DNA from: Clostridiales bacterium
GTDB lineage: Bacteria > Bacillota > Clostridia > Oscillospirales > Acutalibacteraceae
Direction: 5' to 3'
Length of the DNA stretch: 7,998 nt
Assembly (NCBI GenBank): GCA_019421725.1
Contig: JAHZES010000094.1
Location: 1 to 7,998, forward strand
Positions 1-4,703 of the stretch are shown piece after piece (the first letter of the stretch is position 1; every line of letters begins with the position of its first letter). The notes beneath the pieces are model-generated. The model worked only from the letters and a program-made list of their open reading frames with translations. It was not told where the DNA came from and ran no database searches. The position numbers were made by a program, and so were the translations under genes.

Positions 1-642
1 CTTCAGCGAATGGAAGCTGAAGCTTGCAAAGTCACCAATGGAACCGGCCTGGCGACCCTTATAGGTTGCGCCCGGAGCATGTGCGCAGTCTTCTACAACG
101 ATCAGATGATAACGCTTGGCGATGTCCATAATCGGATCCATATCGACCATCTGGCCGCCGTAATGCACCACATAAATTGCTTTTGTGCGGTTGGTCACCA
201 GTTTTTCAACCTGAGCGGGGTCAATGTTAAAGGTGCGCGGATCAATATCGGCATAAACCGGGGTAGCGCCTTCCTTCACAATAACCAGAGAGGTTGCGAC
301 AAAGGTGTTCGGGGTAACAATGACCTCGTCGCCGGGGCGCAGACCGATCGCCTGCGAAATAACATGCAGACCGGTCGTGCAGTTGGAAACTGCCAGTGCG
401 TGTTTAACGCCGAGCTTTTCCTTGAACATGTGCTGGAACTCCTGAACCTTCGGACCCATGGTCAGAGAATCCTTGTGCATCGCGGCCAAAACCGCCTTTT
501 CTTCGGCTTCATCATAAATGCTGCCAAAGAAGGAGTAAGGAACTTTCAGATGTACGTTTTCGTCAACGGCATAGCTGCTGGTGATGCCGCCCTCGGATTC
601 CTTACCGACGCTGAGCTGGTTGGATTTGCTGGTTTCACTCAT
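1..642 (-). CDS. DegT/DnrJ/EryC1/StrS-family aminotransferase, 3' part outside window
   Basis: The first 214 codons of a PLP-dependent aminotransferase of the kind that aminates keto-sugars for surface polysaccharides, glycans or secondary metabolites. Seen: a phosphate-binding segment SNCTTGLHV (residues 86-94), the Asp that contacts the pyridine nitrogen in VVEDCAHAPGA (D185), and FSFHSLK, whose K214 should be the Schiff-base lysine and is the last codon in the window. The D-to-K spacing of 29 residues equals that of ArnB (D159/K188). The ATG at 640-642 has a good ribosome binding site (AAGGAGG) 7-8 bases upstream. About 33 polar residues precede the usual family start (VPYSFFGSIYDEAE), which is longer than typical. 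The gene follows the ROK regulator on the same strand with a 69-base gap and has its own likely promoter. Substrate cannot be told from this half of the protein. Confidence 0.93.
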   Translation of the reverse strand, partial: MSETSKSNQLSVGKESEGGITSSYAVDENVHLKVPYSFFGSIYDEAEEKAVLAAMHKDSLTMGPKVQEFQHMFKEKLGVKHALAVSNCTTGLHVISQAIGLRPGDEVIVTPNTFVATSLVIVKEGATPVYADIDPRTFNIDPAQVEKLVTNRTKAIYVVHYGGQMVDMDPIMDIAKRYHLIVVEDCAHAPGATYKGRQAGSIGDFASFSFHSLK

Positions 643-701
643 GGGGGTTGCCTCCTTAAATGAATATTGAATACAACCGAGCCGAGTAACGGTTCGGCCG
701 T

Positions 702-710
702 ATTATAGCA
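702..710 (-). promoter_or_regulatory. Extended -10 promoter for the aminotransferase gene
   Basis: On the minus strand the sequence TGCTATAAT gives a perfect TATAAT (702-707) with the upstream TG of an extended -10 element. No good -35 box lies at 17 bases; a TTGAAT at 729-734 is 21 bases away, too far for normal spacing. Transcription would start near 695, giving a leader of about 50 bases. This suggests the aminotransferase can be expressed independently of the ROK gene ahead of it. Confidence 0.5.
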
Positions 711-711
711 A

Positions 712-1896
712 TTAAAGCGGGAATACCGATTCAAAAACGCTGTCGCACAGGTGAACGGCGATTCCACGGCAGGAATCGTTATCATCAATGCATACCTGCT
801 CTACCGTCAGTTTTCGAATCAGCTCTGAATAAGCGCGGTGTTTCATGCAGTCGATCGCCGCGCGGAAAAATTCTTCACAGCCGGCGTAGGTGCCGCTGTT
901 CAGAATGATTTTTTCCGGATGAAAAATATTAACGACGCTCGCCAGACCGATCCCCAAATATTCGCCGCACTCATCAATGATCCGCATTGCGTCGGCGTTT
1001 TTACGCCGGCAGGCTTCTACCACGTCTGCAAAGCTTGCGTTCGGGCATTCGGGCTGGGCTTTTCGGTAAAGCTTCGCCACGCGCTCCGGAGAGCACATGG
1101 CTTCCAGACAGCCATGGTTCCCGCAAAAGCAGAGGTCTCCGCTGCGTTCTACGGTTGTATGGCCGATTTCACCGATCAAAGAACGGTTAAGCTTTCCGTT
1201 CACAAATTGAACCGCACCAACGCCGTTGTCAAGATCCAAAAACACAACATTACGCTCGTGAATTCCTCTTTCGTGGCTCAACTGCCAGACGGCGCGCGTA
1301 ATGGAAACATTTTCAATAAAAACAGGATTGTTAAAGTATTCCTCCAGCTCCTGGCGGACATTGTACGCTTTCCATCGAAGGCTGATAGAGAGCACATAGT
1401 TGCTGTCCTCCAGCACAAGGCCGGAAACGGCAATTCCGATCCCGAGAATATTTTCTTCCCGGTTTCGGTTGAGCATCGGCATTACGGCATCGCGAATGTA
1501 CTGCAAGATCTGTTGGGAGCTGTTTTCGTTTTCGCTGAAGGCGGGAAGAGGAATAGAGCTTTTGTCATAAATCACGCCGGTCAGGTCCGTGCAGCAGACC
1601 GTCAGCTTTTCGCTTTCCAAATAAACGCAGATCAAGCGGTAAGCACGCCCGTTAAACTGCAGAAGAGTGGCTTTGCGCCCGACCCGGCTCATGTTTTCCA
1701 CGCCGGTTTCCGCAACGACGCGCTGCTCCATCAGGTAATTAACAATGTTAGTGATAGACGAAAGGGAAAGCCCGGTTGCCTCCGCGACGGCGGGACGGGA
1801 GACAGGCGCATTATTCCGAATAAAATCCAGCACCTGCAGACGGTTCATTTTCTGCATCAGCTGCGCGTTTCCGACTGTTTTTTTTGCCGCCATCAT
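712..1896 (-). CDS. ROK-family transcriptional repressor (NagC/XylR/Mlc type)
   Basis: A 394-residue DNA-binding regulator, the usual length for ROK repressors. Residues about 15-62 form a winged helix-turn-helix (recognition part VAEATGLSLSSITNIVNYL). Residues about 85-390 are the sugar-kinase-like ROK domain with the zinc site GEIGH (H246) and CFCGNHGCLE (C256, C258, C263). The kinase features are eroded: the first phosphate loop, DIGGT in kinases, reads VYLESEK (91-97), and the ENDA motif with the catalytic Asp reads ENVS (195-198). It should therefore bind a sugar or sugar phosphate without phosphorylating it. It starts with two adjacent ATGs; AGGAG at 1901-1905 lies 4 bases before the first and 7 before the second, so the second (1893) may be used. 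It is divergent from the GH35 beta-galactosidase, its probable target, and has a palindrome over its own start point, suggesting autoregulation. Effector unknown. Confidence 0.93.
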   Translation of the reverse strand: MMAAKKTVGNAQLMQKMNRLQVLDFIRNNAPVSRPAVAEATGLSLSSITNIVNYLMEQRVVAETGVENMSRVGRKATLLQFNGRAYRLICVYLESEKLTVCCTDLTGVIYDKSSIPLPAFSENENSSQQILQYIRDAVMPMLNRNREENILGIGIAVSGLVLEDSNYVLSISLRWKAYNVRQELEEYFNNPVFIENVSITRAVWQLSHERGIHERNVVFLDLDNGVGAVQFVNGKLNRSLIGEIGHTTVERSGDLCFCGNHGCLEAMCSPERVAKLYRKAQPECPNASFADVVEACRRKNADAMRIIDECGEYLGIGLASVVNIFHPEKIILNSGTYAGCEEFFRAAIDCMKHRAYSELIRKLTVEQVCIDDNDSCRGIAVHLCDSVFESVFPL

Positions 1897-1909
1897 TTTG
1901 CTCCTGTCT

Positions 1910-1932
1910 ATTTATTTATCCATTAAATAAAT
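1910..1932. promoter_or_regulatory. Perfect 23-bp inverted repeat, candidate ROK operator
   Basis: Two perfect 9-bp arms, ATTTATTTA (1910-1918) and TAAATAAAT (1924-1932), flank a 5-base centre. The repeat covers the predicted ROK transcription start and touches its -10 box, a classic place for repression. The half-sites TTATTT and AAATAA resemble those described for the ROK repressors NagC and Mlc of E. coli, whose sites are also about 23 bp. Being purely A/T it could arise by chance more easily than a mixed palindrome, but perfect arms at this position favour an operator. Confidence 0.6.
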
Positions 1933-1958
1933 TATATCATTCCATTTGTAAAAGTCAA
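1931..1958 (-). promoter_or_regulatory. Sigma-A-type promoter of the ROK gene
   Basis: On the minus strand TTGACT (1953-1958) and TATAAT (1931-1936) are separated by 16 bases, close to the housekeeping consensus. Transcription would start near 1924, inside the 23-bp inverted repeat, giving a leader of under 30 bases. Confidence 0.8.
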
Positions 1959-1960
1959 CG

Positions 1961-1976
1961 GTTTTTCAAGAAAAAC
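1961..1976. promoter_or_regulatory. 16-bp palindrome upstream of the ROK promoter
   Basis: Arms GTTTTTC (1961-1967) and GAAAAAC (1970-1976) are perfect and separated by two bases. The gap is too short for an RNA loop, so a protein binding site is the natural reading. It sits just upstream of the ROK -35 box. Which protein would bind is unknown. Confidence 0.35.
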
Positions 1977-2082
1977 AGCAATTTTAAAGAAATAGTTGCC
2001 ATATTAGAAAAAACAGAGCGAAGAATTCTATAAATCTTTTTTCTTCTGCAACTTTTGTACCAAAAAATGCGTCCGAGTTGCA

Positions 2083-2111
2083 TTGCTTTTCTCTTTGCGT
2101 TTTGCTACAAT
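2083..2111 (+). promoter_or_regulatory. Sigma-A-type promoter of the GH35 gene, extended -10
   Basis: TTGCTT (2083-2088) and TACAAT (2106-2111) are spaced by exactly 17 bases, and TGC directly precedes the -10 box as in extended -10 promoters. Transcription would start near 2118, about 11 bases before the leader hairpin. A short inverted repeat (AATGC 2066-2070, GCATT 2080-2084) overlaps the -35 box and could be an operator. Another, TTTTG-TAC-CAAAA (2053-2065), lies just upstream. Confidence 0.7.
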
Positions 2112-2128
2112 CAAAACGGACCTTATGC

Positions 2129-2170
2129 GCCGGACAGCCGCAGGAGCGTTAAGCTCTGTGCTTGTCCGGC
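2129..2170 (+). other. Strong 5'-leader hairpin of the GH35 mRNA
   Basis: A perfect 8-bp GC-rich outer stem, GCCGGACA (2129-2136) with TGTCCGGC (2163-2170), encloses an inner stem GAGC (2144-2147) with GCTC (2153-2156) and a 5-base loop, joined by partly paired bulged bases. It begins about 11 bases from the predicted RNA start and ends 17 bases before the ribosome binding site, which stays free. No T-tract follows, so it is not an intrinsic terminator. An mRNA-stabilising 5' structure or a binding site for a regulator are possible. Confidence 0.6.
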
Positions 2171-2201
2171 AGCGGGGCAATTTGATTAGGGAGATGACAT
2201 T

Positions 2202-3938
2202 ATGCTGGAGATCCGCGGAAAACATTTTTATCTCGATGACAAGGTATTTCAAATTCATGCGGGGGCCATTCACTATTTTCGTACGCTGCCCGAATATTGG
2301 GAGGATCGTCTGCTTAAGCTAAAGCTGGCCGGTTTCAACACGGTGGAAACCTATGTGTGCTGGAATCTGCACGAGCCGCAGCAGGGAACCTTTAACTTCT
2401 CCGGAATATTGGATGTGGAACGCTTTCTGTGCATCGCGCAGAAGTTGGGGCTTTATGCAATTGTTCGTCCGTCGCCCTATATTTGTGCCGAATGGGATTT
2501 CGGCGGGCTGCCGGCGTGGCTGCTCCGGAAACCCGGAATTCGTGTTCGCTGTGCAGAGGAAGACTATCTGAACTGTGTGGCGGATTTTTACCGTGAGCTG
2601 CTGCCGCGGTTGGCGGCGCATCAGATCGACCGCGGAGGCAACATTCTGATGATGCAGGTAGAAAACGAATACGGCAGCTTTGGCAATGATAAAGAATATC
2701 TGCGCGCGATAGAACACATGATGCGCGAAAACGGAATTACGGTGCCGCTGTTTACCTCCGACGGACCGGATGACGGAATGCTCACAGGCGGAACATTGCC
2801 GGATATGCTCAAGGTGGTCAACTTCGGTTCGCGCACCGAAAAGTCGTTTAAAAAGCTGCAGGAATTTGATTCGGACAAACCGCTGATGTGCGGCGAGTTC
2901 TGGAACGGATGGTTCGATCACTGGGGAGAGCAGCATCACAAGCGTGAGGTTGAAACGGTAGAGACCGAGCTGAAGACCTTTTTGGAGCTTGGCGCAAGCT
3001 TTAGCTTTTACATGTTTCACGGAGGAACCAATTTCGGTTTCACTGCCGGCGCAAACTATGAAGACGCTTACGAGCCCACAGTTACGAGCTATGACGATGA
3101 CGCTTTGCTGACTGAGTGGGGAGATTATACGCCAAAATACCACGCAGTGCGTAAAATACTGCATGAAGCGGCCGGAATTTCACCGGAACCCCTGCCGTCT
3201 TCGCCTGCGCTGCAGAATATCGGCAGTGTTCGTCTGACGCAATCCGCGTCGCTGCTGGACCAGGCGGAGCGGATCGGAGAATGCCACAAAGAGGTGTCTC
3301 CCCGTACGATGGAGCAGCTGGGTCAAAACAGCGGCATGATGCTTTACCGTACAAGGCTTGCCGGACCATACGGTCCGCGTACGCTGTTTATCGACGGCCT
3401 GCACGATCGCGCGCATGTTTTTCTGAATGGAAAGCTTCTCGGCGTGATTTACCGCAATGACGCTCAGAAGTCGGTACAATTTCCCGCGATTCCGCGCCAG
3501 GGCGCTACGCTGGAAATTCTGGTGGAAGCGATGGGTCGGGTCAATTACGGTCCCAAGCTGCTCGATCACAAGGGGATCACCGGGTGTGTCCGCCTGGACA
3601 ATCAACAGCTTTCGCACTGGGAAATCTTTACCATGCCGCTGGATAATCTTGACCGGCTGCAGTTTGCCGACGGTGTCTGTGCAGAAAAGCCCGCGGTGCT
3701 GCGCGGAACTTTTGCGGCCTCCTCGCAGGCGGATTGCTTCGTACATCTGGACGGCTTTACAAAGGGGATCGTTTTTATTAACGGCTTTAATTTGGGAAGA
3801 TATTGGAAAATCGGCCCGCAGCAGTCACTTTATCTGCCGGGCGTTCTGCTGAAAGAAGAAAATGAAATTCTTGTTTTAGAGCTTGACAGGGCAGAAACCG
3901 ATACAATTTCCATTACGGACAGTCACGATCTGGGCTGA
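2202..3938 (+). CDS. GH35 beta-galactosidase, cytoplasmic
   Basis: A complete 578-residue glycoside hydrolase of family 35, which removes terminal beta-linked galactose with retention. The TIM barrel spans about residues 5-325. The family signature appears as RGGNILMMQVENEYG, with N155-E156 the expected acid/base pair, and the nucleophile is E232 in CGEFWNGWFDHWGE. Other family segments are GFNTVETYVCWNLHEP (44-59), RPSPYICAEWDFGGLP (89-104) and MFHGGTNFG (271-279). The C-terminal third carries the beta-sandwich domains, with the conserved INGFNLGRYW at 526-535. There is no signal peptide or membrane segment, so the substrate must be imported by a transporter not in this window. AGGGAG lies 8 bases before the ATG. 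The gene is divergent from the ROK repressor and ends 13 bases from the convergent bofA. Size and layout match bacterial GH35 enzymes; whether it prefers lactose, galacto-oligosaccharides or host glycans cannot be told. Confidence 0.95.
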   Translation: MLEIRGKHFYLDDKVFQIHAGAIHYFRTLPEYWEDRLLKLKLAGFNTVETYVCWNLHEPQQGTFNFSGILDVERFLCIAQKLGLYAIVRPSPYICAEWDFGGLPAWLLRKPGIRVRCAEEDYLNCVADFYRELLPRLAAHQIDRGGNILMMQVENEYGSFGNDKEYLRAIEHMMRENGITVPLFTSDGPDDGMLTGGTLPDMLKVVNFGSRTEKSFKKLQEFDSDKPLMCGEFWNGWFDHWGEQHHKREVETVETELKTFLELGASFSFYMFHGGTNFGFTAGANYEDAYEPTVTSYDDDALLTEWGDYTPKYHAVRKILHEAAGISPEPLPSSPALQNIGSVRLTQSASLLDQAERIGECHKEVSPRTMEQLGQNSGMMLYRTRLAGPYGPRTLFIDGLHDRAHVFLNGKLLGVIYRNDAQKSVQFPAIPRQGATLEILVEAMGRVNYGPKLLDHKGITGCVRLDNQQLSHWEIFTMPLDNLDRLQFADGVCAEKPAVLRGTFAASSQADCFVHLDGFTKGIVFINGFNLGRYWKIGPQQSLYLPGVLLKEENEILVLELDRAETDTISITDSHDLG

Positions 3939-3951
3939 GAACGTTCAAAGC

Positions 3952-4221
3952 TTACGCGGAGGGTAAAATCAGCTTGACCAGCAGCATAGCGGTCACTCCC
4001 GGGATCCCGGCAACGGCGGCAAAGCCGGCAGATACAAGACTGAGCGGCAGACTCACGCCGGTCCAGATTCCGCTGACGGCAACTGCAAGCAGCGCCAGCT
4101 CTCCGCGCAAAATTTCGCCGAACCCGCTGCGCAGAGGATGTTTCTCGCGGGCAAACAACTCAACTCCGCACACAAAGAAAATAATACCGAGAACAGACGC
4201 AGCAATTTTCCATTCATTCAT
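3952..4221 (-). CDS. bofA: BofA-like pro-sigma-K processing inhibitor
   Basis: An 89-residue, almost wholly hydrophobic protein, close to the 87 residues of Bacillus BofA. In Bacillus, BofA sits in the forespore outer membrane and with SpoIVFA holds the protease SpoIVFB inactive until a forespore signal arrives. Seen: membrane segments at about 5-21, 42-58 and 62-86, and the family's C-terminal signature AGIPGVTAMLLVKLIL. The residue after LPL, usually Asn in the family, is Ser (S61). The ATG at 4219-4221 is chosen because GGGAGG (4229-4234) precedes it by 7 bases; an in-frame ATG at 4253-4255 lacks a binding site. The gene follows a yaaL-like gene, the order seen in Bacillus. Its binding site is buried in a terminator-like hairpin. 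It converges on the galactosidase gene. Confidence 0.85.
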   Translation of the reverse strand: MNEWKIAASVLGIIFFVCGVELFAREKHPLRSGFGEILRGELALLAVAVSGIWTGVSLPLSLVSAGFAAVAGIPGVTAMLLVKLILPSA

Positions 4222-4285
4222 AAAAAAACCTCCCAATCCGGCTTTGTGATACATGGCGCCGGACAAGGAGGTTTTCTTTTTTGTT
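4222..4285. terminator. Bidirectional terminator-like hairpin between yaaL and bofA
   Basis: A 9-bp stem (AAAACCTCC 4225-4233 with GGAGGTTTT 4267-4275), a 3x3 internal loop, and a 6-bp GC-rich stem (TCCGGC 4237-4242 with GCCGGA 4258-4263) close a 15-base loop. On the minus strand the stem runs into seven T (4228-4222), ending at the bofA ATG (4221). On the plus strand it is followed by a T-rich tract (TTTTCTTTTTT, 4272-4282). It can therefore act as an intrinsic terminator for yaaL going left and for galactosidase readthrough going right. The minus-strand 3' arm includes the bofA ribosome binding site. Confidence 0.75.
4229..4234 (-). promoter_or_regulatory. bofA ribosome binding site, inside a hairpin arm
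   Basis: GGGAGG lies 7 bases before the bofA ATG and decides that start. Five of its six bases pair within the outer stem of the hairpin, so translation would be hindered while the structure is closed. Confidence 0.75.
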
Positions 4286-4585
4286 TCAGCGTGCGGCGCA
4301 GCCTGCGGCAAAGGGTTGACACCGAACTCCCATCTGGCGCGCTTTCTGAAGCAGAAAGCGGTACTTTGCTTGCAGCGATTCCAGTTCATAAATACAGCTG
4401 TCTACAAGATCGCTTTCGCAAACCAGATCAAAACGGGACTGCGCGCAGCGAATTTTTTCTGAAACAGCGCGGAGTTCGCGCAGAATCGATTCCTTTTCCT
4501 CCAGATCCGTTGCCGTGGGGCTGATTTTTTCCCGGAGAATTACCGGCAGCCGCTCTACGGCCTTCAAAACGCCTTCCATCATCAT
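4286..4585 (-). CDS. yaaL: YaaL-like DUF2508 family protein
   Basis: A 99-residue soluble, mostly helical protein of unknown function. Recognised by the DUF2508 pattern between residues 51 and 86: RFDLVCESDLVDSCIYELES followed by KYRFLLQKARQMG, matching the aromatic-acidic and YxxLLxxA(R/K) features of Bacillus YaaL. Position supports it: yaaL sits directly ahead of bofA in Bacillus, as here, with a 64-base gap that holds a hairpin. It is longer than YaaL (about 74 residues), with extra N-terminal residues and a short C-terminal tail. Three consecutive ATGs start the frame; the first (4583-4585) is best placed after an AAAGGCGG motif. recR, its usual upstream neighbour in Bacillus, is absent; a DUF2726 gene occupies that place. 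The role is unknown even in Bacillus. Confidence 0.75.
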   Translation of the reverse strand: MMMEGVLKAVERLPVILREKISPTATDLEEKESILRELRAVSEKIRCAQSRFDLVCESDLVDSCIYELESLQAKYRFLLQKARQMGVRCQPFAAGCAAR

Positions 4586-4604
4586 AAACCGCCTTTCGCT
4601 AAAA

Positions 4605-4632
4605 TTTATATGATTAGGATGGTCATTTATTC
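4605..4632 (-). promoter_or_regulatory. Possible sigma-E-like or sigma-A promoter for yaaL-bofA
   Basis: On the minus strand CATATAAA (4605-4612) resembles the sigma-E -10 consensus CATACAMT, and GAATAAA (4626-4632) partly matches its -35 element, with a 13-base spacer that is one base short. TATAAA could equally be a sigma-A -10 box, but no good sigma-A -35 is present at 17 bases. Mother-cell control would suit bofA, but this match is imperfect. Confidence 0.3.
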
Positions 4633-4650
4633 CTTGGTTTATACAGGAAA

Positions 4651-4673
4651 AGAAAAATCTACTGTAAGCAGTA
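4651..4673 (-). terminator. Weak possible terminator after the DUF2726 gene
   Basis: On the minus strand a short hairpin (TACTG, loop of four, CAGTA; 4660-4673) is followed by GATTTTTCTTTT. The 5-bp stem has only two G-C pairs, so termination would be inefficient and readthrough into yaaL is possible. Confidence 0.3.
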
Positions 4674-4703
4674 AGATGTATCGGATGATGTATCCTGAAA
4701 AAG

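Larger units (their letters stand above)
1897..2201. promoter_or_regulatory. Divergent regulatory region between ROK repressor and GH35 gene
   Basis: This 305-base gap holds no convincing gene. It contains, from left to right, the ROK ribosome binding site, a 23-bp inverted repeat, the ROK promoter, a 16-bp palindrome (1961-1976), an AT-rich stretch without clear signals (about 1977-2050), small palindromes at 2053-2065 and 2066-2084, the galactosidase promoter, a leader hairpin (2129-2170) and the galactosidase ribosome binding site AGGGAG (2188-2193). Individual sites are listed separately. Confidence 0.75.

Noticed and set aside
10..663. Plus-strand open frame opposite the aminotransferase
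   Set aside because: The minus-strand frame carries the PLP-enzyme motifs and a strong ribosome binding site; the plus-strand product looks like an antisense artefact.
681..698. Inverted repeat GCCGA-N8-TCGGC between the ROK and aminotransferase genes, considered as a ROK terminator
   Set aside because: The stem is only 5 bp, no T-tract follows, and it overlaps the predicted start of the aminotransferase transcript.
838..1926. Long plus-strand open frame opposite the ROK gene
   Set aside because: It is a mirror of the ROK coding sequence, lacks a ribosome binding site and recognisable domains, and the minus-strand protein has clear ROK motifs.
2181..2193. The 13-mer TTTGATTAGGGAG occurs here and again at 7391-7403
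   Set aside because: The first copy contains the galactosidase ribosome binding site and the second encodes conserved residues of the response regulator on the other strand, so the match is most likely chance.
2319..3164. Minus-strand open frame inside the galactosidase gene
   Set aside because: It lies opposite the catalytic domain of a clear GH35 enzyme and has no start signal or family resemblance.
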